Assembly: GCA_002633005.1 (NCBI GenBank)
Contig: NMRA01000010.1
Span: forward strand, 861,252 to 925,251
DNA from: Phoronis australis
Lineage: Eukaryota > Phoronida > Phoronidae
Reading direction: 5' to 3'
DNA length: 64,000 nucleotides
The position numbers and the translations under genes were made by a program. Below are positions 36,501-46,500 of this stretch, piece by piece (position 1 is the first letter of the stretch; every line of letters starts with the position of its first letter). Under the pieces are notes generated by a model. It was not told where the DNA came from and did not search any database. It saw only the letters and a program-made list of their open reading frames with translations.

Positions 36501-36856
36501 CAATACCGCATTATTTTAAATAAAAAACATACTACTGAGTTAAGGAACTCAGATTCTAACTACTTCAACAAAAGCATGTCTGACAACCTCAACTCACAAA
36601 CAAATCCAGACAGTTATTTTCCTAATTACTAACAATTAATATTTTTATATTAACAAAATTTCACGTCGTATGAATGGCACCAACATCAACTTACGGATTT
36701 CGAGTGTTCATATGAAAACCCGTCAACCCACTTTCCCACATTTCTGCCCATCTGTCATTGTCACGGAACACCGTGGCCACGCCATCCACAACCTGCTTGT
36801 GCTCATGTATGCTGTCACTAGACTCCGGTGCCGGAGCGGGAAACGTAACAGATGTG
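30434..36856 (-). CDS. TPMT: TPMT-like methyltransferase gene C
   Basis: Most complete member of the A/C subtype. Exons: 36695-36856, 36200-36289, 35243-35372, 34234-34286, 32998-33072, 31420-31547 and 30434-30546 (TAG). All borders are GT-AG and phases agree, giving 249 residues downstream of an unplaced 5' exon. Landmarks: WAEMWESGLTGFH, FPFCGKSVDMKW, GHTVVGVEYV, YCGDFYDFS, FDVVIDRAALVAVN and a C-terminus ending TISVKK. DRAAL rather than DRGAL at the active-site loop is also common among bacterial TPMTs. The paralogue A differs at roughly 8 of 37 residues in the last exon. The intron before exon 5 has a MITE and a 13-bp repeat follows exon 5. Substrate is unknown; S-methylation of small thiols is the family inference. 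Confidence 0.9.
31420..31547 (-). CDS. TPMT-C exon 6
   Basis: 128 bp. It encodes YVSLIQSLVAPDGVIFVQTF, then EYPDDRVISPFNVTRKDLEV. Confidence 0.9.
32737..32812 (+). repeat. 13-bp tandem repeat (AAAATACCTTACC-type)
   Basis: About five or six imperfect copies alternating ACCTTACCC and ACCTTACCT spacers, in intron 5 of TPMT-C. Confidence 0.8.
32998..33072 (-). CDS. TPMT-C exon 5
   Basis: 75 bp encoding SLEGHFDVVIDRAALVAVN, then RSEREK; acceptor ..ttctag, donor |gtatg. It carries the DRxAL active-site motif and is the exon missing from gene A. Confidence 0.9.
33124..33360. mobile_element. 237-bp MITE in TPMT-C intron 4
   Basis: The ends are inverted: CAGTGGCAGATCTAC at the left and GTAGATCCGCCTCTG at the right. 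The interior has G- and C-runs and no coding potential. It lies about 50 bases upstream of the exon 5 acceptor. I could not define a target-site duplication. Confidence 0.75.
34234..34286 (-). CDS. TPMT-C exon 4
   Basis: 53 bp encoding SDDGRTKIYCGDFYDFS; donor |gtatg. Confidence 0.88.
35243..35372 (-). CDS. TPMT-C exon 3
   Basis: 130 bp. It encodes VADLGHTVVGVEYVQQAIEE, then FCSEQGVDYTVDESTQYSGK and LFK. Confidence 0.93.
36200..36289 (-). CDS. TPMT-C exon 2
   Basis: 90 bp. It encodes MLVKYLDKLVGNHKAKILF, then PFCGKSVDMKW; acceptor ..ttgtag, donor |gtgag. Confidence 0.92.
36695..36856 (-). CDS. TPMT-C first recognised coding exon
   Basis: 162 bp, the same length as in gene A. It encodes EHKQVVDGVATVFRDNDR, then WAEMWESGLTGFHMNTRNP; donor |gtaag. 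A stop upstream of the acceptor shows the start codon is in another exon. Confidence 0.87.
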
Positions 36857-39699
36857 CTGTAAACAAATTACTATTAATGTACATTGATATCACTAATACA
36901 GACATAAGACATATTTCATTGATTCCACGATTTTGTCCTAAATGAACTCTGTTGATGCCCCGATCAGGTCTTGGAGTAGTTTCCTAACTATCCCAGTTAT
37001 ACTACAGGCCAGAAGTATTCAGACAAAACGAGTTAGTAACTCAACATAGCGGCTTGACAGGAGCCAACCTCATTGTTAGTAATGGTTTGAACTTTCCCCT
37101 CATGACCCAAAAAAAGAGGAATTAACAAAAAAGGTTAGTAAGATGGATAAGCCATTCTGCATAATTATAATTTTGTCCCATAGTTAATATCAGTCACTTT
37201 AGCTGTTAGCCAAATTGGCTCGGGGAAACGGTATCTTGCCTAATTCTTTCTTGCACTGCATCAAGGTCAAAAATAGACACCGGACAAGAACCGTGCTGCA
37301 TCGAACAAGGAGGTACAATTTGTTATGGGGGATGTATAGAATGACGACAAGAGGAATATCCTGTGGTAGTCCCTAAACTTTGCCAGATTCCTCGCATCTT
37401 CCAAACAATACAACTATTTGTTGCCATTGGAGAGAGCAGGAATAATATGAAAACAAAGATTCACAGCACAACAACATGCAAAGATCAATGGCTTGAGACT
37501 AAGACTGAAAATGCACAGGCAATATATCAAAAATGGAAAGTGCTCAGGCACTCATTTCCTGCTGTTGGTTACATACATTCTTGATACTATCAGGGCTGCC
37601 AATCCATTTAGCAAATGATCAGTAAACTTCACCCTAAAATAATATTTTATACTAATTAAGTGAAAACTTGAATGAACAAGTTGTAAAATTTTAGAAAATT
37701 TTGCACAGCAAATCAATCTCAATATCTTCTTGTAATTGCTCACCCACACCAATGTATTAGGGTTCTGAGAGCTGAAGTTGGCGTAATGAAATGCTGTAGT
37801 TTTCCCATTGTCAAAATGTACAGTAAAATTTTCCAATTTGGGACAGGCTCTAACTTTGGAACACAGAAATTCAAGGCAAAATTGAATTTTCTTGATTTTG
37901 GCATTCATATTTCTCAAATATCGACACTGCCTTTTGTTCCAACAGAGTCAGAAAACAAACACGAAGGTGAAAATAGCCACTAAAACATCACTGGGAACAT
38001 CGTGAGTATTTGCGTACCTTAAATGTCTCAGAGGTGCATTTGTCCTGTGCATTTTGCGCACTTCAATCATCACATCAAAAGGATTTGGTCAAGAGACGGC
38101 TAAAATGATGATTTCAACCTGTCAGATTTCAAACGTTGTACACGACATCACTATTAATCCTTAGTCTGCGTCCTGATTACTGTTAACTTGAAGCATCTGA
38201 ACCATCCTTAACAGCTCATTATTTAAATTGACTTATTTTCATTAAAACGACATGGACAAGAAATAGAATTTTGGGGCTCAAAAGTCGGGCCACTTATACC
38301 AATATAGAGATGCCTCGCTCAAAGGGGTCCGAAGAGCGGGGTGATCCACATTAATATAAGTAGACCCCCTTCTGTGACCCCTTCGACCGGGCCCTACCTA
38401 TATTAATACAGAAGAGCCCCACTTTCGCGGCCAAAATTCAATTTCTTGTCCATGTCATTTTCATAAGAATAAGTCATTTCAAATAATAAGCTGTTCAGCT
38501 TCCGTTTACTAATGATGTATCCCCTCCTCCTGTGACATGCGGAGTTATTTATGGATACAAGTGGGGAGATTGCCCCCAGAACTACATATGTGAGACTAGT
38601 TGACAACTTTCTACGAGTCAGAGCGAAAAATCACTGCAATCACAATCTACGACCTATCTCAGCCGTCTAAGAACATATGATAGACTACAGCCATCAGCTT
38701 TCTGAAGACAATTTCTCAGTAATTTGTCCCCACCTTGACAAGTGGAAAGACAGATTCGTGAAGCTAAAAAAATCCAAGTTAGTAAGCAAGTCTGAACAGA
38801 GATCCTGGCCTCGATCTTCCCGCTGAATAGTACTTTGTCGTACGAGAGGGGTTTCCTTCTTAAGCGATTCCCATGTTGCTGTTTTTAAGTGGGCAACATA
38901 AGGGGCACCAGTGGTGGTGAAACAAGTCCGTGAGATATGAACAAAACGGCATACATCGACATCAGAATAGGTACGTTGTTTTCTGCTCATTTTCACCTAA
39001 TCTCTTGCTTGAATGGACCACAGGAATATTCATTGTATCATTTTTCTTAAGCTTGTTATTACAAGGGAATCCCAGCACACTAGGAGTCACATGACTTGCG
39101 GTCACAAGTGTTGCCACAGTGAAGACATGAAACAACTTCAAGGGAGAATTTGACACTGAGGAAATATCCAAAGTATTCCGAATGGGTACGGATAGGCATA
39201 TGTTCTTGGTCCATCTGGCACCTTCAAACACTGGCATCTTTAAAGATATTTTTTGTGTTGAGGACACTTTGGAAGAGTGAGATGTAAATTGGGGCTCAAA
39301 ATTTGTAACATTTTAAAAGTCATACAGTGATTTTAGGCACTAAAAGTACATAGAATATGAGTAATTACGTAGCAGTTGGCAGCCCTGCACAAGTCCCATT
39401 TCGTGAATGAAAGAGCTCTTCAATAACAAGTCAGCCAATAATAACCGACCTTCAGTTGGTTTTATGTTCTTCATTATCAATTGAACAATGGCATATAGAC
39501 TACAAACGTTAGTGGAATCCACTGCTCTTCATTTATCACTTTGTGAAAACGGGCACTGATCCGTCGCCTACATTCTATTACAGGAATACACCCAGTTGTG
39601 GGATATGAAAAATCAACCAATAATGAAAGGAGGTAAAAAATATCTGACAGGGCCAAGTACACCCATGCCCCCAGAATCCTAGGGGTTGAAAATGCTTGT
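36857..39699. other. Intergenic interval C-D, with unplaced 5' exon of TPMT-C
   Basis: Homologous to 9114-11427 but carries a MITE at 38210-38495 that I do not see in the A-B interval. The plus-strand stretch CKDQWLETKTENAQAIYQKW at about 37480-37540 parallels the one near 9.7 kb. The gene C start exon was not found. Confidence 0.5.
38210..38495. mobile_element. Palindromic MITE, copy 1
   Basis: The ends are long inverted repeats: AACAGCTCATTATTT at the left and AAATAATAAGCTGTT at the right, with ACATGGACAAGAAAT mirrored inside. A related copy lies at 55312-55590. Confidence 0.8.
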
Positions 39700-39938
39700 C
39701 TAATCATGAGGGAATAAACAGATGCCATCGAAATGGAGCTTGAACAGAAAGAGTTTTCCTCTACATTGCGACAAATCATCAATCTTATGATGGGAATTTG
39801 TTAGACAAGTGATAAGAAATCTTACAAACCTTCTCACTTTAAGCAGGTAATAGATGGCATTAGCGTAAGTCAGGTTAAACAATTTTACCAGCATTTCAAA
39901 AGGTTGAGTTTCCAGATGATCAATGTGAAAATTCTCGC
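39700..39938 (-). CDS. TPMT-D terminal exon 7 with stop loss
   Basis: It encodes ENFHIDHLETQPFEMLVKLF up to LLKVRRFV at about 39823, where gene B stops. Here AGA (39820-39822) continues the frame to a stop at 39700-39702, adding a tail ending DGICLFPHD with no recognisable domain. Confidence 0.75.
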
Positions 39939-40465
39939 CTGAAATGACACCACACAGGAATGACGTATGAAAATTTTGGAAATTAACCATGACTTCACCT
40001 CAATTCACCTCAAATGAAAACCATCGAGAATATTTTGGACACATAGTATGTTCATAAAATGCAAACAAGGAAAGCCACCCAAATCATAAAAAGAGCACAC
40101 AGAGCCAGACTAGTCAAAACTAGTTAAACAAACTACTAACTAAACTAGCTATTCAAGTTGGTGAAGAGTCAGCTGAACTTATGAATCATAAGATTTCCAG
40201 ATCTAATAACTTGACACCCTTGATAACAAAATATTTCACACAAACTAAATTTGCAAAGTATTCATATGCGCCCACAATGCACAGCAAATGGTATGTTTCT
40301 AGTGGTGCTTTTAAGCACCACTAGAAACTAGCACCACTAAACATTAAAATAGTTTAATGTAAGGTACAAAGGGACAAAAATTTGACCACAAGATGGAGCA
40401 AACAAAGTCACAATTGACAAAAAGTGTTGACACCTCACCTTAAAACTAACATTATATCAAAAAGC

Positions 40466-40508
<43 letters not shown>

Positions 40509-43500
40509 GGCGTGGGCGTGTGTGTGAGCGCATAAATAATTATTTCCAGCTTTAGGCTAGTTACAATACTTTGCCTCTCATATTTAGAAATATAGTAAAA
40601 ACAGAAGTGATGGCACTGGATTAATCACAATGGATTCAAACTTCGAAAATATTATCCCAGCAAAACACAGTACCGTAAATCTTGTCTAGATCATCGCGGA
40701 ACACAGCATGTGGACCAGAGAACTTTTCATCACCATAGGGGTGCTCAAATGCTTCCAGTAAGCAGGCGCCATTTGGTGACAATAAAGAGTACATCAGTTT
40801 GGCATATCTGTAAAGAGCATATCAGAAGTTTTATTGGGCATTGCAATGTGAAGAAAATGCATTAACTCACAATTATATTAGTGTTGTTGCAATATTTGAA
40901 CAAGGCATCAGGTCAGACTCAACAAAGATGGAACACAATTTATTGTTGTTATTTCCAAACATTGGCTTTTTGTGTGAGTCAGCTAGAACATTTCTGATAT
41001 AATGCCAAGTGAAAGAAATTTTACAGCATGACTGTAAGAAATTTAAAAACACCAATTTTTTGGCCTTATCACATTATCCAGAAGACCTACACCAGCAAGG
41101 ATCAAATGGATAAAATTTAATTTTTTCTGGTATTTTTACAAAATTGATACGACCACCTCAGATTATGCAGCGATAGAGCTCTCGTTAACCCCAGTGGTAA
41201 GAAATAGCGTAGTTTCCACTCGCTTCATTTTGGAACGTGAGGAACAGTTTCACAGGTCATGTCGGAAACCGCCGAAGTGTATGTCCATTTGAAACTTTGG
41301 GAATTAAAAAGATTATCATCTTAAAGGATTGTGTTCAGTTCAGAAATTGCTTTGTGCACTCGCTCCAAATTTTCTTGTCTTTTATAGATGTTGGAATAAT
41401 AAAGAATATCTCAGGCCTCCACAGATATTTATGAACTTTATCCAACTCTCTCCCGTCGGAGTTACAGCCCACAGCACAGCAGTAACACTTCATTTGCATT
41501 GACAGGACAGGTAGAGAGATCAGCAGAGAAAAACAGGTAAAAAATACAAAAATAAATAAGATGGGTCCCAAATGGCGCAAAAACAAATCCAAACAAAAGT
41601 GCTTGACGCATAAAGTAAATACAGCAGGATTCGAATGTCACAGTGCAATCCAGTATGACTCTAATGCAGAACTAAGAAAAAATAATTAAGGCCATTAAAA
41701 TGAGTAGAAATCAATCCGTGGAATACGACCATTTTCTTAGTTTTAAGACTTCTAATTGAGCTTTAAAAATGATGACTTTGGCACACGTTGTTGGAAATTC
41801 CCACAGCCAGGTAAGTCTGTGATAACTTTGATGCTTAGACGGCACTGTAATCGAAATAGTTTCATTCACATATCAAAAAGTGACCTAGAGTTCCCGAAAT
41901 CCACATCATGTTGTTTCTCCCAAAGAAGATATTATTAGCTAAGGGTATGACTATAGTATTGGTGGTATGCCCGAAAACCATATAAAAGATGTTATTTATT
42001 GATAAAATGCGTGTGAATCCTATATGTGTAACCAGGGATTCGCCTCGGAAGAGCTGTCACATTCAAAACGCCCAAGTGCCGTCATTTGGCGATCATGACT
42101 TCAGTTTTATATTACAATGCCGACAACGTCGTTTTTAAATCCCATTGAAAACATATATTTTGAAAATATGGGATAACAGTTGTCCTACCCTGACATCTTT
42201 TTGGCATTTCATAGGAGTTGAGTGTTGCAGACCAAAAACTGCTTCAACGAGCTTTCTGCAATGGGGCATCCTTGCATCAGAAAAAACTAATCTCTTTTAA
42301 TTCAAAGAAGATAACAAATGAATATAAACACACACACACACACACACACCTCTGCCTGTCTTGTAAATTGATAGCTACTAAAGAACCCCGATCAAAAATG
42401 GCATCAAAAGAACTTTCCACCTCACTGAAAAGAAAGAAAGTGGACAATGGGAATTAGACAAATCACAAACAAATTTCACATCAGCGACTGGGTTTAAAAA
42501 TCATGCTGTGAAACCTTTGTTATAAATCACTTTTGAATACTATTTATTAAGAACCGCCTAATACAGAGCAAACTTTAGCAATCTTTAATCACGACGTGAA
42601 AACAATGAATTTTTGAACTGACAACCAAGCAAGAGCAACATGGATCGTTGAAATGCACCCACGAAGGCACCGCGCAAACGGTGTGCTTCTAAGGGTGTTT
42701 ATTTGTATCACAGAAATGGCCACAAGATGGTGCAAAATAGTTGAATCCATACAAAAACAGGAACTTGTCATCGCTTCTTTAATAGAAATCTATTTATTAA
42801 AAATCATATAAATCTGTCACGAACTTCGGAGAAACAGAGGAAAACGGAAAAAAACGAAATTGCCACTAGGGGGCTATGGGCTCAAAATACATAACTGCCA
42901 CAAGGAGGCGCCACAGTAGTAGAAGTTGTCGGAAAATCATCATCAACCGCCCTCTTCACACTAAGAACATATAGGCCAATTTCCACAATCATACATAAGA
43001 GTTATATGGCTGATAGAGGGACAGACGCAAAAAAAAACTAAAAAACAGTAAAAATGGCCACTAGATGGCACAAAATACGTCGAATCCATCCAAAAACAGG
43101 AACACGTCATCCTTTTAATAGGAAGCTATTTACCAAATTTCATAAGAATCCATCAAGGAGCTTGAATTAGAGAAAAAAGAGGAAAACAAAAAACTAAATT
43201 GCCACTAAGGGGTACAGTGTTTCGTTGGATTCGTTTGAAATTCGTCGCCGTCCGTTGTCAACTTCAAATAAATGCACTTGCTAAATACATTTGCTAAATT
43301 TTAAAAAGATCTTGTAGAGGGTTTAAGAGATACAGCCATGGGCGCGAAAACAAACAAAACTGCCACTAAGAGGCGTCACAGTATTCTAAGTCGTCAAGCA
43401 AATCCTCGCCAGCCGTCTTTTTCACAGTAAAAACGGACGCCGGAAGGATTGATGGGGTTGACGACATAATGCGTCCATGTATAAATATGTTGGCGCATAA

Positions 43501-46500
43501 TTATGATTTCAGAGATCAAAAATTGCTTTAATAATGTCAGCTGTAAAACAAAGTTAACTCCAGTAGCTGAACCATAAAATTCCATTGGTTTGTTAAAATC
43601 TACCTTGAAAAGTCGAAGAGATCACCGCAGTATAGTCTTATCAGGCCATCCAAACTCTGAAAAGACAATCGCAGTTTATCTTTAAAAATAAACAGGACAA
43701 TCATAAAATTCAATTAGACTTGTGGCCAAAACAATCCGCAACTAAATATCAATTGATTTTCGACTAAAATCTTGACTGTTGTTGCCACGTGCACGCTGTT
43801 GAAATTGTATAAAATGTAATTACCACCTAGGTGGAATAACATCAAATTAAAATCCAACAAAAACGCTATTTTATTTTAAAAAAATCTACTTAATTCTGGC
43901 CATACGTTTACACAGTTTGACAAAGTCTGTCGAGGTTCTGTCAAAGTCTGCCCGAATTCTGAGCTGTAGGAGCTTCAAATTGGTTTCACAAATACTTCCC
44001 TCTGGTAATTTATACAAATGAACTTATACAAATGTAAAAAGTTCCCGTGTTTAAAGTTACACATTTTTGAGTAATTTGCCAATAAACTTGGTGAGAAGTG
44101 ACAAAACGTTGATGTGCAATGCTTCATTATTAATAAAAATATTGTCTCTGGCATTTTAAACTCATCGTCATTTGTCACCAGCTTCATAGGAACACATCTG
44201 TCAAATCTGGAAGGCATTTACGAGATATAGTAGTGAACGCCCAACAGAGATGACAGCAATATGCACCCACATGATGAATATGGGAGTACTAAGCAAACCT
44301 TGTAGACTTTCCCCTTGTATGATTCACAGTCTTCCAGAGTGTACTTCAAATTCTGTTCCTTGAAGAAGTCTTCAATAGCTTGCTGAACATACTCTACTCC
44401 TACTACTGTGTGACCGAGTTCAGCTAACCTGAGTATGTTAATATGAGTGTATGAGCCAACATATTCAAATAAGCATTAGCAACAAGAATGACCTTGTTAG
44501 AGGCTCTACACTTAACCTATCAAAAACTCTGCCCCTCGCGAAAAGTCGACAAACAATAAGTTTTACCCGACAACGTGTTGTTTGCCAGGTAAACTGACAA
44601 CTTGGAAACGAAGGTCTGTCAAGAATGGTGTGTTCTAATTGGTCAGATAACCAGTCATTCAAAATCTTGGGATAGGTCAATTAATGACTAACCATTTGTG
44701 AAACAAGAGCAACGAAATTTAACCACATCAATGCTTTTAGTTTAAATCCATGATAACATTGTTCTTAGAACAAGGACTACACCAATGGGAAAGAACAAAG
44801 AGCATATTCTTAAGACAATTTATTTACCTAAACATCATTCAACAAAGAATGGACTCACCGGAGACAGCCCAAGAGTTGTTATCTCTGCGGGGAAGGATGT
44901 TAAAGTTGAGTCTCCGATGAGTTGCCATCAGTCACTGGTACGGTGCGCGGCTTTAGACGCTCTGCGGCTGGGTTAAAGATCTTTTATAGGCCTAACTATC
45001 CCCAATTCCCGTACCAGGATGAATTTCAAAAATAACTTGACTTGGCTGCGTCAGATGTGATATGCGACGTTGATGTTTATTTGTTCACAAAAATCCCAGT
45101 TACATAACAAGTTAGGTACTTTTGATTAAATGACTAATACCATGAAAATTTGCACCGGGAGAATTTGTATTGGAGTATTTTTTATCGATCCCGTTAGCTA
45201 AAACTGCCAGAAATTATCAACAGCACCCCTTGAATACCACGACATAATATCAAAGAATACAGCCAAAATGTGAGAACTTGTATCACTAACTCGTGATATT
45301 TTTATACAAACAATGTATTCGAAATAATAAATCATCCAAAATTACCACTTCATATCGACAGCTTTTCCACACATTGGAAAGAAAAACTTGACGAGCTTCC
45401 TGTTGGTCAACTTGTCTAAATACTTCACCAGTTGTCTGAAAAACAAATGAGCACTGTAAACAACGAAAAATATTAATTTACAAACAGATGCCAACACCAG
45501 GTGATCAACCACAGACAAACAGATGAACAACAAGTTCAGAGTTATTGATATGTATCAAATCAGAGAATTTGTTAAGCATCTGCCATTGGACTGGTTCCGA
45601 TTTATTATCAGAATGTCAGATTGATTTTACTTGAGTCCAGACATCTGCCCGAATCGTTTCTGGGAATGGTGTAGACAGAATTAGAGCTCTTTGCCTTTCA
45701 TGATTCAAGTTTTTCATTTTTCTCTGCTGACAGAGACCTATCTGTATGTCTTTGTTGCCAATCACTTTAGCCAAAAGTTACATAGCAATAGTCCAATTTC
45801 ACTGGATGTAGCTTGTGCTTTTCTCACTTAGACGAATACCAGTGGTTGCTTTTGCTACATTCCTCCTGTCGTCAGCCAATTGAAATTAAGCTCATCTCAT
45901 GAATTTGTAAGGACTTGGGTGATCCACGAAATCCCTGCGAAAAAGTCATTCCGTTCACAGCTCTTTACTTTGACATCGGCAGTACGCGGCATTTGCATTT
46001 TCGAGGAGTGTAACTCCGGCATTTTGGATAGCCAGTGTAGTCTATTTCTCCCATTTCGAAACGCCATGCGCATTCGGCAAATTGTAGTGAACATTAAGTC
46101 ATGTCGTCTGCAGCCAATAAGCCTAAAAGATTGGATTATTTTACAAACCGAGAGATGTTCCAAGCATAAACGTTCATTCAGATATTGATACGACAGATAA
46201 TCCAGTTCCTGAACCAGATCGTGGTGATAATGTACGTCAGCCAATGAAACGCAAATTTGCATGCAATGAACGCAGGACCTTCAAAGTACCAGATTTTTAC
46301 ACACAACATCAGCATCTGAGTTCCTGTAATTCACTCCAAAATTGAGAATAGTTGGTTCTCAACAGGAAGAGTGAGATTGGAATGGCATAACTACAACCTT
46401 TTGACAATCCAGTGAATGTATTTCTAGAAATATTTGTTTTAATTGCCCTTAATATCCCGTCCACTTACATGGAAAACGCACATGAATTGGCGTGTTTACT

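Noticed and set aside
44785-44976. 63-codon plus-strand frame in TPMT-D intron 2
   Set aside because: It coincides with an insertion containing an inverted repeat and is absent in gene B.
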